Assembly: GCF_009727055.1 (NCBI RefSeq)
Contig: NC_052354.1
Location: 49,773,600-49,837,599, forward strand
Source of the DNA: Benincasa hispida
Lineage: Eukaryota > Streptophyta > Magnoliopsida > Cucurbitales > Cucurbitaceae
Direction: 5' to 3'
Length of the DNA stretch: 64,000 nt
The notes beneath the pieces are model-generated. The model made no database searches. It was not told where the DNA came from and saw nothing but the letters and a program-made list of their open reading frames with translations. This document shows positions 11,850 to 24,054 of the stretch, piece after piece. Each line of letters opens with the position of its first letter. Within the stretch, counting starts at the first letter, position 1. A program made the position numbers and the translations under genes.

Positions 11850-13959
11850 TGTTAGGGTTGATGCCCTAAAGTCTTGTGTCATATAGTTTGTAAATAGTTT
11901 GTAAGAATGCTTGTGTTGTTATTATATGATATTTACTTCACATCTTGTATTTTTGCTCATTTGCTTGTTTTATTTGCTTTACCACAAACCAATAAACATA
12001 AAATCCCTGGTTATCTGTATGTGACTCAAGCATGTATGTGGTGACATATAAGTAGATCATGTCTTGAGTGATAACCAAAATGGTCTGCAGTATATGGATA
12101 TAGGAGGGAAACCTTATCCTGGTAACACTATGGGCAGACCCGCTTTGTGGAATGGTCATAAGTGTTGTGACTTGTCACAGATGGTCTGATCCGAATCATT
12201 CGTGTTGGGGACATGCGAGCGGGGACGTCCTATACAAAGAGTTTGTATAAGACCTGACCACAAAGTGTTAATATCTCGTTATATAACACTGTTCATGACA
12301 GAGACTTCACTTCACTAGGATGACCATATGTAACATGACCTCAATCCTAAGTGAGTTGGGAACTCCTACCATTGAGGGCGATCCTTTGATTTGTACGAGT
12401 GCGAGTGGCCAGATCGCCGATTCAAACCTACAATTTTGGGGATTCGTCTGATTTGGGAGCTGGGAACTCAGCTACACAAGATGGAATTCACGCCTTCCCC
12501 GAGGTAGAGGTAAGTAGAAAGATAGCACCTTTAAGGGTTGATTCCGGGGCTTGAACGATGTGGCGCCACACACCTTCTCTTGGCCCGAGAGGTGTTCACA
12601 CATAGTTGGACTATGTTGTATTGTTCATTAGAGGAATCAGTGGTACTTAAGGAGTGAGATGTAATTACAGGGGCAAAACGGTAATTTGGCCCAACTGTAC
12701 TTACGAGCATTTGTGAAGAGTCATGTACTCATGATTGATTATATCCGATGGACACAGAAATATATCTGTGGTAAGAAGAGTTCAGCTGTTGGTCTTTAGT
12801 GGAATGCCTGACAGTTAATGGATGGTGGATCTTGTGGCTAAAGAGTTTAGTTAGCTATTCATGAACCATTGGAGCTTCGAGCCACAGGTCCATTAAGTCC
12901 CCTGGATAGCTTGGATAAAGTCGAGAACCAGTGTTTGGGTTAATTTGAAATGTTCAAATTGACAAAAGGAAGTTCGATTATATATGGTATAAGTGGACTG
13001 GTTAATTATATATCATATAATTGGCTAAATGTATGAGATATATTATTTTGGAGGAAATTAGATATAAATATGATTTATATCGAGTAGAGGAGAAAATACT
13101 ATAGTAGATATGTGATATCAAATTATAGGATAAAAATATAATATGATTATATTTATTAATATTTTAGTTGGTTAATTATATGATAATTAACAAAAAATCA
13201 CGTTTGGACGTGGGTTAGTGGGACAGTGTCGGTTATTGTAACTGATGAAATAAAAATGAAATTGTTTCATTTTGAATCGTCGTCTAAAAGATATAGAAGA
13301 GAGCGCGCTGGTGAAAAGAAAAACGATCACTTAAGTAAATCGAGAGCCTATACGATAGTCGCTCTTCGTCTAGACGATCGTCCACCTCGCGCCTAAACGT
13401 TCGCACACTAGTTCCTACACGATCGCATAACTTCTCTAAATGATCGTAGTGTGTGCCGAGTTTGCTAAACGATCGTATACCATTTCCTAAACGATTGTTC
13501 AGTAAAACCTACACGATCGTGTAGTCTCTCCTAAATGATAAGCATCGTGCTATGCGATAGCGCCTTTTTCCCTCCCACTTGCTTATCGCCTACACGATGC
13601 GTGCTTCCTCCTTCCTCTACCAAATTCACCAAAGACCATGCTTTGGGTTTGCACTCCGAGAATACCCGGGGCTCTTTTCTGGTGATGTCGCCCCCGTTAC
13701 GGTCATGAGTTTGCAGTTGTGCGTGCTGCTACGTTGACGATTGGGTAGAGGCTTCTGCTGTGTTGAGTTCCAAAGTTTGAAGACTGTTTTCAACTGGTAT
13801 GGCAACTCATTCCCTTTTTATTCTGTTGTTCATAGCATGCCGTTAATTAAGATTTGTTTGCATGACTATATGGTTGAATGTATATTGTTGTATTTCGGTC
13901 ACTATGAGATCAGAGCGATCCAAGCGTGCTCATGAGACTCTTCTGTAAGAGATCCTTCA
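11850..13959 (+). repeat. 5' LTR of the 10.8-kb copia
   Basis: TG...CA borders. The last 650 bases are rich in CGATCG and half-sites (cgatcg at 13,375, 13,420, 13,470 and 13,514). Small open frames in it are chance. Confidence 0.95.
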
Positions 13960-13961
13960 AT

Positions 13962-13973
13962 TGGTATCAAAGC
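13962..13973 (+). promoter_or_regulatory. Primer-binding site, initiator tRNA-Met type
   Basis: TGGTATCAAAGC, two bases after the LTR. It differs in one position from the TGGTATCAGAGC found at 43,788. It would pair with the 3' end of initiator tRNA-Met to prime minus-strand synthesis. Confidence 0.9.
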
Positions 13974-16373
13974 CAGGTTCTGATACTCCGATTTCATATG
14001 TTGCAACAAAATGACATTTATATTCATGGTGGTTGCATTTCTACACTGTTTAATGGTTAAATTTCCTGTGGATATGTGGACTAATGGATGTTTTCGGGAT
14101 GATTAGCCTCAGTTTGATTTAAATCCTTTTACATTTGTAGTTCTTTGTAAAGGCCCATGCATTTTTGGGCATTAATAATCGTTATCGAGTTTGTATTCAA
14201 AGTTTGTTTGAAGTTTTGAGTCATTCGAAGAAGGAGATCTGGGCAAGCGTTGTGGTTCTTCGAAGAATAAGGCGATCATGGGTTGATCGCATCGTAAAGA
14301 CGATGGAGTACGCGATTGCTATTGAACGCATCGGTTAAACGATGGGGTATGCGATCAAGAGTTGATCGTATCATTTTGACGATCAGGTACACGATCGCAG
14401 AGTATCGAGTCGTGTAGACGATGAGATGCTCACGTATTGTTTAAAGCGCCGCACTAGACGATCGTTTAGGTCAGCAAGCTTCATCACTTAGTAACTGACT
14501 AAATGATTGCTTAGTAACGCACGGTAAATCGTTTACCTGTCGTCGCACCATGCAGTCGCATAGACGATCAGGCTTTGCAGCCTCGTCGTCGTCTACGCGA
14601 TCGTTTACTAATACTCCTATCGTCTAGTGCATGCTGAACGATCGTCTACTTATGGAGTTTACTACACGATGGAGTCCTCTGGCGGTTCAAGACCCGATTC
14701 ACCTGTGAATCGGTTTGCTCGATGGAAAATGTAATAGATAGGGTTTTTTCATTCCGATTTTTTTGTAAAGGCTCGTCCCGGTCCATTAATCCTTTATTTA
14801 TTACATGCGATGTATGTTTTTTATATATCATATGGTATGCACATATAGTAAATCCCACCTTAGGTTATGCAATGGTTATGCATCATCTCTTTATTATAAT
14901 TGTTATAATTTATCGAAGCATGATTTAATTGTGTAAGAGCATGCTCATGCATCATATAATATAAGAGTTATATATATGCATGCATAAAAAGCATTGACAT
15001 GCATCATCTTTATATTATAATTGTTATAGTATAAGGGTGAATGATAGCATGTTTGCTTGGTTGTTACGCATTATATAAAAGTTATATATAGTAATAATCG
15101 AAAATTGCATGAAGTATGACACATAGGTTACTTTATAATTGTTACAAACACCTCGTTGTGCGCAATGATTTTAGTTGTTTCTTTTTAAAAGTTAAAGAGA
15201 AATTAGAACTAAAAAGAAATAAGAAAGACATGCAGGCTCACTTAGGTTTAATTCATGGTTTTAAAGTGTTTAAAACTTGGATCACATAGACCTAAGATCA
15301 CGGTTCTAATACGATTAGCAACCCTAAAGCTTAATCTTTTAATCAGTTTAATAGGATTAAATTGGCTAATAAAAGGTTAAAGTGTAGCAAATCTATCTAT
15401 AAGGGACCTTTTGTCTAAGGTAGGTTCTATCTAGGCTGGGGTATTTAAGTTGCCGGAAACGTAACACTCCTACCTGGGAACTTACCTAGAAAGGTGAATT
15501 AGATAGAGTTGATGCATGCATGTAAGTTAAGGACAGTCCATTAAAGTGTTTAAATGTGACTACTTGAACTTGTTCATATTTCATAGACAAACGTTGTTTA
15601 TCAACAGAGTTTAAAAAGACGATTTAGACTAAAATCAGTAGCCGGATTGTCTAGGTTAATAAACCCTAGGTAGAACATTCAGTGGGAGGTACTTGGGGCA
15701 TAATATGCTTCACTTAAACCTTTCACATTTCTTCTAAATAGTCCACATCGTGAGATCTGCCCTCAGCCTCGCGGCACCTTTGGCGTATCCCCCTAATGGA
15801 TGGTGTTTGGGTAGGTCAATATCAAGGTGGATGGAGAGAGTGTTCACAGTAAGTGGGAGCGGGAAGTGCGATAGCATATCCCTTGGTCTCCCTTGTTAGG
15901 TTGAATAAAGTTACTGCGCATCACCTCGAGGCACTCTGGGAGTGTCCCCCTAAAGAATGACAGTTTTGCGCGTTTCTTTATTTGATCTCCTATAAGAGGA
16001 TAAAGTAACTTAGTCTCTTGTCCTAATATGCTTCTTCCCTATGGTGGGCTCATTAGGGCAGGACTCTAGCACCGAAAGCGAGGGGTTACACTTACATGGA
16101 ATAGTTAAAGGTTAACGATTATGGACTGAAAAATGGTGGTTGTTAGGTTCAGTTCCAAGAGTTGGTTCTGCCTAATGGTTGAGAATGTCTCATCCTAGTG
16201 AAGAGGCAACTGATCACCCCACCGGTGACATTGTCCTGCCTCACTGGAGCATCATTGCAAAATAGAAGTCTATTCTTAGGGTACTTGAAACTGTTTTGCA
16301 AAATTTATTGGTTTAAAAGTGGTTTAGCAAAATCTAACAAAGTTTTATTCGTATTTTCAGCAACTTTTTCAAA
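13974..16373 (+). other. Long untranslated leader of the copia
   Basis: 2.4 kb without a sustained frame. The first part (14,260-14,660) is a dense CGATCG/GCGATC tract. The second part (15,720-15,960) carries two copies of a TATCCCCCTAA/TGTCCCCCTAA block about 160 bases apart, flanking a conserved AGTAAGTGGGAGCGGGAAGTG segment at 15,849-15,869. The same arrangement is present in the leaders at 45,880-46,175 and 59,950-60,150. Leaders of LTR elements carry packaging and dimerisation signals; a role of this block is inference. Confidence 0.7.
14260..14660 (+). repeat. CGATCG-rich tract in the leader
   Basis: Many copies of GCGATC, ACGATC and CGATCG separated by 10-25 bases, with linkers such as gctaa and gtttag. 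The motif is self-complementary (ACGATCGT). The same kind of tract occurs at 13,315-13,560, 22,045-22,300, 44,050-44,880, 57,530-57,620 and 58,360-58,860. Confidence 0.75.
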
Positions 16374-19300
16374 ATGGCAACAACCACGTTAGCATTGTTA
16401 AGCGTCGAAAAACTTATTGGCGATAATTTCGCAACATGAAAACACATGATCACGACGATCCTGATCATCGAGGATCTCATGTTCGCTCTCACAGAGGCTT
16501 GTCCTCTTATTCTAGCTCTGAATGCCGCTTGAAATGTTCGGGAGGCATACGAGTGATGGACAAGGGCAAATGAGAAGGCTCAAGCCTACATCTTGGCAAG
16601 CCTTTCTGAAGTCTTGGCCAAGAAACATGAGCCTATGCTCTCAGCGCGTGAGATCATGGAGTCTCTGCAGGGGATGTTTGGACAACCATTTGAACAGCTT
16701 ATGCATGAGGCTCTTGAATACATATTCAACTCCAAAATGGAAGAAGGCACCTCTATTCGTGAACATATGCTAAACATGATGATCTACATTAATGTGGCAG
16801 AGTTGAATGGGTCTACTATCGATGAGGGCAACCAAGTTAGCATAATTCTGCATTCTTTGCCGGAGAGCTTCCTGCACTTTGTTAGCAATGTGATTCTTAA
16901 CAAAGTGAAATATAACCTTACAACTCTCCTCAANNNNNNNNNNNNNNNNNNNNNNNNNNNNNNNNNNNNNNNNNNNNNNNNNNNNNNNNNNNNNNNNNNN
17001 NNNNNNNNNNNNNNNNNNNNNNNNNNNNNNNNNNNNNNNNNNNNNNNNNNNNNNNNNNNNNNNNNNNNNNNNNNNNNNNNNNNNNNNNNNNNNNNNNNNN
17101 NNNNNNNNNNNNNNNNNNNNNNNNNNNNNTGCTAACCCACCGCCTATCGCCCTAAGGAGGCGTCCACAGGTTGCTAAGGAAAAGTGTTTCCACTACAACC
17201 AAGATAGACATTGGAAGAGGAACTGTCCTCAGTATCTAAAAGAGAAGAAAGCAGCCAAGGCTAAGCCCAAGGTTGATAAAGGTAAATGTGATTTACTTGT
17301 ACTTGAAACTTATTTAGTGGAGAATGATGATTCTGCCTAGATAATTGATTCAGGCGCCACTAACCATATTTGTTCTTGTTTTCAGGGGATTAAATCTTGG
17401 CAACAGCTGGAGGCTGGTGAGATGATGATGCAAGTAAGCACCAGGCACGTCGTCTCAGCTGTGGCAGCGAGAGGACTCCAATTAGCTTTATAGAATAGGA
17501 TTCTTATTTTAAATGATGTATATATTGTTCCTGAACTAAAGAGGAACCTTATTTTTGTAAAGTGTTTATTGCAATGCAAATATACTATCTTGTTTAATGT
17601 GGATAAAGCGTTTATTCATAAAGATGGTGTTTTTATTTGCACAACAAATCTAGAATCGAATTTATATGTGCTAAGGCCATTAGCCATTAATTCCCTCTAT
17701 AATACTGAATTGTTCAAAACTGTCGTAACTCAATCAAAACGTTGACGAATTTCTCCAAAAGAAAATGCCCAACTTTGGCATCTACGTTTAAGGCACATCA
17801 AACTCAATAGGATTGAGAGATTGGTGAAGAATGGATTTTTAAGTGAGTTAGAAGAAAATTCTTTACCAATGTGCGAATCTTGCCTTGAGGGTAAGATGAC
17901 TAAACGACCTTTTACTGGAAAAGGTTATAGAGTCAAGGCCTCTTGAGTTAGTACATTCTGACCTTTGAGGTCCTATGAATGTGTGAGCCCGAGGAGGCTA
18001 TAAGTATTTTATCAGTTTCACTGATGATTACTCAAGGTATGGGTATGTTTATCTTATGCAACGAAAGTTTGAATCCTTTGAAAAGTTCAAAGAGTTCAAG
18101 GCTGAAGTTGAAAACGCATTAGATAGATGAACTAAAACACTTCGATCGGATCGAGGTGGAGAGTTTTTGGACTCGACATTCCAGGACTATTTGATAGAAC
18201 ATGGAATCGTTTCCCAACTCTTAGCGCCAGGTACACCTTAGCATAATGGTGTAGCAGAGAGGAGAAATAAGACCTTGTTAGACATGGTTTGCTCGATGAT
18301 GAGTTACGTTTCCTTATCGGACTCATTTTGGGGTTTCGCAGTGAAGACTACGGTATATATACTCAACTGTGTTCCCTCCAAAAGTGTTGCAAGAACACCT
18401 CTGGAGTTGTGGAATGGGCGTAAAGCTAGTTTACGTCACTTCCGCATTTGGGGTTGCCCTGCACATGTGCTTAAGGCTAATCCCAAGAAATTGGAACCAC
18501 GGTCGAGGTTATGCCTCAATGTAGGCTACCCCAAAGGTACATGAGGGGGTTATTTTTATGATCCGATGAAAAATAGGGTGTTTGTTTCAACAAATGCTAC
18601 TTTCCTAGAGGAGGATCATATAAGGGAGCACAGCCCACGAAGCAAAGTCATGTTGCGTGAGCTTTCCAATGAAACTACTAAAACTTCAACAAGAGTTGTT
18701 GAAGAGCCTGCTACATCAGCAAGAGTTGTTGATGAGAGTTCATCCAGTAGGTCGGTTCCACCTCAAGAGTTGAGGGAATCTCGACGTAGTGGGAGGGTTG
18801 CGAACCCGCCCGTTCGCTATCTGGGTTTCATGGAAATCCTTCCTATGGTAGCAGATGGTGACGTTGAGGATTTATTGTCTTATAAGAAGGCAATGGAGGA
18901 TGTTGATCGAGATGAATGGGTCAAGGCCATGGATCTCGAGATGGAGTCGATGTACTTCAACTCAGTATGGGATCTTGTAGATCTGCCTGATGGGGTTCGC
19001 TCTATAGGTTGTAAATGGTTGTACAAGTGCAAACGGGGTGCTGATGTGAAGGTACAGACCTTCAAGGCTCGATTTGTGGCAAAGGGTTATACCTAGGTAG
19101 AGGGAGTCGAGTATGAGGAGACTTTCTCGCCTGTTGCTATGTTAAAGTCGATCCGCATCCTCCTGTCCATTACAACTTATTACAATTATGAGATCTGGAA
19201 AATGGACGTCAAGACGGCCTTTCTGAATGGAAATCTTGAAGAGACCATTTATATGGTGCATCCCAAAGGATTCATAGCCCAAAGTTAAAAGCAAAAGGTT

Positions 19301-20500
19301 TGCAAACTGAATCGGTCCATTTATGGACTGAAACAGGCGTTTCGATTTTGGAACATACGGTTTGATACTGCGATCAAGTCGTATGGCTTTGACCAAAACG
19401 TTGATAAACCTTGTGTCTATAAGAAGATCATCAATGCTTCAGTAGTCTTCTTAATGTTATACATAGACGATATCCTACTCATTAGTAATGATGTAGGTCT
19501 ACTGACTGCAGTTAAGAACTGGTTAGCGACCCAATTCTAAATGAAAGATTTGGGAGAGGCTTAGTTTGTTCTAGGTATACAAATCTTTCGAGATCGTAAG
19601 AACAAAGTGCTAGCACTGTCTCAGGCATCGTACATTGACAAGATGTTGCTTATGTACTCGATGCAGGACTCCAAGAGGGGCCTACTTCCGTTTAGGCATG
19701 GAGTCACTTTGTCTAATGACATGTGTCCTAAGACGCCTCAAGAGGTTGAGGAGATGAGATGGGTCCCATATGCGTTTATCGTTGGCAGTTTGATGTATGC
19801 GATGCTCTGTACTCGTCTAGACATCTGCTACGCTGTGGGCATAGTCAGTAGGTATCAGTCCAACCCAGGCCAGGGTTACTAGACCGCAGTGAAGAACATC
19901 CTCAAGTATCTTCAGAGAACGAGGGACTACATGCTCATGTATGGTTCTAGGGGTTTAATCCTTACAGAATACATGGATTCTGACTTTTAGACTAATAAGG
20001 ACTCTCGCAAGTCCACATCAAGGTCAATCTTTACTCTTAACGGAAGATCTGTAATGTGGCGAAGCACTAAGCAGGGGTGCATCGCCGACTCCACTATGGA
20101 GGCGGAGTACGTAGCGGCTTGCGAAGCTGCTATGAAGATCGTCTGGCTCAAGAAGTTCTTGACAGAGCTGGAAGTTATTCCGGATATATCTAGGCTCATT
20201 ACCCTCTATTGTGATAATAGTGAGGCAGTGGCGAACTTCAAGGAGTCGAGGAGTCACAGGCGCGGCAAAAACATAGAGCGGAAGTATCATCTGATCCGCG
20301 AGATAGTGCATTGAGCAGACGTGATCGTCACAAAGATCACTTCGGAGCACAATGTTGCTGACCCGTTTACGAAGGCTCTTACAGTTACAGTGTTTGAGTG
20401 TCACCTACGGAGCATGGGTCTACAGGATCGCCCACAGTTGGACTTGGGCAAGTGGGAGATTTTCTTGTACTGGGCTTTTATGCCCTAGTTTATTGTTTTG
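16374..20500 (+). pseudogene. Copia gag-pol polyprotein pseudogene
   Basis: The start ATG at 16,374 opens a gag with the copia UBN2-type region (EKLIGDN, REIMESLQGMFGQP), cut by a 195-base gap. Then come a zinc-knuckle remnant at 17,184 (CFHYN...HWKRNC, second Cys replaced by Tyr), a protease with DSGAT at 17,347, a GAG-pre-integrase HHCC region (WHLRLRH ... CESC, 17,780-17,890), an integrase with FTDDYSR, SDRGGEF and GVAERRN (17,960-18,280) followed by WGCPAHVLKAN, an RT with KARFVAKGYT and YIDD (19,460-19,471), and an RNase H with WRSTKQGCIADSTMEAEY and LYCDN (20,055-20,220). Stops interrupt it at 17,338, 18,128, 18,239, 18,542, 19,094, 19,538, 19,562, 19,880, 19,988 and 20,312, plus at least one frameshift near 17,940. 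The short open frames along this stretch are pieces of this one gene. The order integrase before RT places it in Ty1/copia; the lineage within copia is not certain. Confidence 0.93.
16935..17129. other. Assembly gap (195 N)
   Basis: A run of N inside gag, between the UBN2 region and the zinc knuckle. In the related copy at 63,073-63,260 this interval encodes a basic, Lys/Ser-rich linker of similar length. Confidence 1.
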
Positions 20501-20531
20501 TACTAGTTTTTTGTACACCTCACTTCGCTTT

Positions 20532-20547
20532 AGGACATGTGGGAGAT
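20532..20547 (+). promoter_or_regulatory. Polypurine tract of the copia
   Basis: AGGACATGTGGGAGAT immediately before the 3' LTR. It has the GTGGGAGAT core common to plant copia elements. Confidence 0.85.
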
Positions 20548-22682
20548 TGTTAGGGTTGATGCCCTAAAGTCTCATGTCCTATAGTTTATAAACAGTTTGT
20601 ATGAACACTTGTGCTGTTAATATATGATATTTACTTCACATCTTGTATTTTTGCTCATTTGCTTGTTTTATTTGCTTTATCATAAACCAATAAACATAAA
20701 ATCCCTAGTTATCTGTATGTGACTCAAGCATGTATGTGGTGACATACAAGTGGATCATGTCTTGAGTGATAACCAAAATGGTCTGTAGTATATAGATATA
20801 GAAGGGAAACCTTATCTGGTAAACGCTACACGATGTGCCCGTTTTTATGGAATGGTCACAAGTGTTGTGACTTGTCAACAGATATGTCCTAATCCGGATC
20901 ATTTGTGTTAGGAGGACATGCGAGCGAGGGAGCATCCTATACAAAGAGTTTTATATAACCTGACCACGAAGTTGTTAAAATCTCGTTTATTAATAACACG
21001 CGCTCATCGACATAGAACATTCACTTTCAAGAATTACCAATACAGTAACAGACCTCAAATCCTGAGTAAGTTGGGAACTCTACCAATTAAAGGTGGTCCT
21101 TTGTTTTTGTATGGGTGCGAGTAGCCAGGTCGCCAATTCAAACCTACCATTTTTGGGAATTCGTCTGATTTGGGAGCAGGGAACTCAGCTACACAAGATG
21201 GAATTCAAACTCTTTCCTCGAGGCAGGGTAAGTAGATAGATAGCTCCCTTAAGGTTTGATTCCGGGGTGTGAACGGCGTGGCAGCCTACCACCGTCTCAC
21301 ATTGGCTTGAGAGGTGTTTACACATAGTTGGACTATGTTGTATTGTTCATTAGAGGAATCAGTGGTACTTAAGGAGTGAGATGTAACTACAGGGGCAAAA
21401 CGGTAATTTGTTCCAGCTGTACTTACGAGCATCTGGGAAGGGTCATCGTACTCATGATTGGTTATATCCGATGGACACAGAAATATATTTATGGTAAGAA
21501 GAGTTCAGTTGTTGGTCTTTAGTGGAATGCCTGATAGTTAACGGATGGTGAATCTTGTAGCTAAAGAGTTTAGTCAGCTATTCACGAACCGTTGGAGCTT
21601 CAAGCCATAGGTCCATTGGGTCCCCTGGATAGCTTGGATAAAGTCGAGAACCAGTGTTTGGGTTAATTTGAAATGTTCAAATTGACAAGAGGAAGTTCGA
21701 TTATATATGGTATAATTGGACTGGTTAATTATATATCATATAATTGGCTAAATGTATAAGATACATTATTTTGGAGGAAATTAGATATAAATAGGATTTA
21801 TATCAAGTAGAGAGAAAATATTATAGTAGATATGTGATATCAAACTATAGGATAAAAATATCATATGATTATATTTATTAATATTTTAGTTGGTTAATTA
21901 TATGATAATTAACCCAAAAAATCACGTTTGGACGTGGGTTAGTGGGGAAACGTCGGTTATTGTAACCGATGAAATAAAAATGAAATTGTTTCATTTTGAA
22001 TCGTCGTCCAAAAGATATAGAAGAGAGCTCGCTGGTGAAAAGAAAAACGATCGCTTAAGTAAATCGAGAGCCTATACGATAGTCGCTCTTCGTCTAGACG
22101 ATTGTCCACCTCGTGCCTAAACGATCGCACACTAGTTCCTACACGATTGCATAGCTTCTCTACATGATCGTAGTGTGTGCTAAGTTTGCTAAACAATCAT
22201 ATACCATTTCCTAAATGATTGTTCAGTAAAACTTACACGATCGTGTAGTGTCTCCAAAACGATAAGCATCGTGCTATGTGTTAGCGCCTTTTCCCCTCCC
22301 ACTTGCTTATCACCTATACGATCCGTGCTTTCTCCTTCCTCTACCAAATTCATCAAAGACCAATCTTTGGGTTTTCACTCCGAGAATACCTGGGGCTCTT
22401 TTCTGGTGGTGTCGTCCCGGTTGTGGTCGTGAGTTTGCGGTTGTGCGTGCTGTACGTTGACGATTGGGTAGAGGCTTCCGCTGTGTTGAGTTCCAAAGTT
22501 TGAAGACTGTGTTCAACTGGTATGGCAACTCATTCCCTTGTTATTTTGTTGTTCATAGCATGCCATTAATTAAGATTTGTTTACATAACTGTACGGTTAA
22601 ATGTATATTATTGTATTTCGGTCACTGTGAGATCGAAGCGATCCAAACGCGCTCATGAAACTCTTCGATAAGAGATCCTTCA
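20548..22682 (+). repeat. 3' LTR of the 10.8-kb copia
   Basis: Same borders as the 5' LTR. It carries the CGATCG tract at 22,045-22,300 and is followed by target duplication TAACG at 22,683-22,687. Confidence 0.95.
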
Positions 22683-23572
22683 TAACGTTCTTTTTTTTGT
22701 GTGCAAGAACAAACTTGGTCATTTCCACGGTTGAGGATCAAATCATTACAATAACTCTTTTTCCAGGATCAAAAGCAACCATTATAAAATATTTTTAAAA
22801 ATAAAGAGTACACTTGACAAAATCTCTACAATAGTGGATTTACAAATTTTAGCTCACAACAAATTAATCCTCACAATACATAAGATATCTCTCTCAAGAA
22901 TTAGATGAAAAAAAGAAAATTGAAGCTTAGAGGGAGAATAACAATGGAAGCTTTGTATTTTTGGAGAGGATTAAAAATTATGAAAAATTGTTTAAAACAT
23001 TTGGAGAAGAAAATTGTTTAAAGATAAAGAGTAAAAATTGTTGAAAACCACATTTAATATGGGCCAATGGATCTTGAAAAAAAAAAATCAATGGTGGAGA
23101 TTTAAATTCAACCAGCAGTTAGACATACAAAAAATAATATAATAATATATCTTTTAAAAACCAACAAAAAGCAAATGTCCACTATGTGTTCATAACTAGC
23201 CGTTAAACACAAACATAAAATAATATAAATTTATTTTCTTTTTAAAACCAATCCAAAAATCAAAAGCCCACCATATGTCACTTCTCCATTGCTCCAAGTG
23301 ATACCTTTCAATTGGTTCATTTTGAGGAGAAAAATTATGCCACGTAATCAACTCGAGATTTTTTCGTTATATTTATTTCAGCCATATCTTCTTCATTTGA
23401 GGTCCGATTTAGATATTCAAATTACGTTGAAACTGTTGTTCCGAGCTCTACATAATAGATACTTCAAAATATTGAAATTATTAATAAATAAAAAAGGTTG
23501 TTATCATCACAACATGAATGAATGAATTAATTAAAATTAATTAATTTGGGGTTTAGGGCCAAAAAGCCAACA

Positions 23573-24054
23573 TTTGATTTTGTCATATAAATATAGAAAA
23601 ATGTTGGATCGTTAGTTGAATCATTGCAAATTATGTCCATTTGTGTTTTCTATTTAAAAGTTCTAAGGACTAAACAATTGTTATTATGTAATGGGTTTTG
23701 AAGTCAATCAATGATAAATCAATGTTAGTGATAAAACAATATCGGTGACAATAATTGAAATTGTTACTTTCTTTCATGTGAAAGATTTTGTGTTTTTATT
23801 CTATAAAAACATGTTGAAAAAATTTGTACTTTCTATTAGAAAAATTTTTGAAGGACTAAAACAAGTGGTATTCTTTAATGGGTCTTGAAGTCTATCAGTG
23901 ATAGCATTCAGTGATATTACTTCACATTGAATTAGAAGCAAATTGAATATATATACTATTGACAAAAATGGGGAAAAACTCTGTATTTCTCGAGCAGAAT
24001 GTTATGTTCTTATGAACAATATAACAATCACACCCATGGTAAAAATAGTAAATC
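23573..24054. other. AT-rich spacer, probable 3' flank of the MULE gene
   Basis: No coding signal. A segment containing aaggactaaa ... ttgaagtc(t/a)atcagtgata occurs twice, near 23,660-23,720 and near 23,858-23,905, as an imperfect direct repeat. CTATCAGTGATAG palindromes lie around 23,890-23,920. Confidence 0.5.

Larger units (their letters stand above)
11850..22682 (+). mobile_element. Full-length Ty1/copia retrotransposon (TNT1-94-like), decayed
   Basis: Two LTRs of about 2.1 kb (11,850-13,959; 20,548-22,682) start TGTTAGGGTTGATGCCC and end ...GATCCTTCA. A TGGTATCAAAGC primer site, a 2.4-kb leader, gag-pol in copia order (gag, protease, integrase, RT, RNase H) and a purine tract complete the structure. 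The target duplication is TAACA/TAACG (one mismatch). The LTRs remain clearly alike but differ by many substitutions and small indels (for example 20,815-21,060 against 12,115-12,365), so the insertion is not recent. The element sits in the LTR of an older copia. It is not autonomous: see the gag-pol entry for the stops. Confidence 0.95.
10514..23572 (-). mobile_element. 5' LTR (minus strand) of the gutted copia, split by a LINE and a full copia
   Basis: The LTR sequence is in three pieces, 10,514-10,604, 11,456-11,849 and 22,683-23,572. The pieces join in register with the intact LTR at 7,980-9,380: for example the text ending tttccacagcttagag at 11,832 is continued at 22,683 by taacgttcttttttttgtg, as in the uninterrupted copy around 8,430-8,480. 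The right end, ...AAAGCCAACA at 23,572, is identical in form to 9,380. The 5-bp sequence to its right (TTTGA) has no obvious partner at the left end of the element, consistent with a decayed left border. Confidence 0.7.

Noticed and set aside
13741..13935. 64-codon frame conserved at 22,464-22,658
   Set aside because: It occupies the same position in the two LTRs of one copia; no coding evidence beyond LTR identity.
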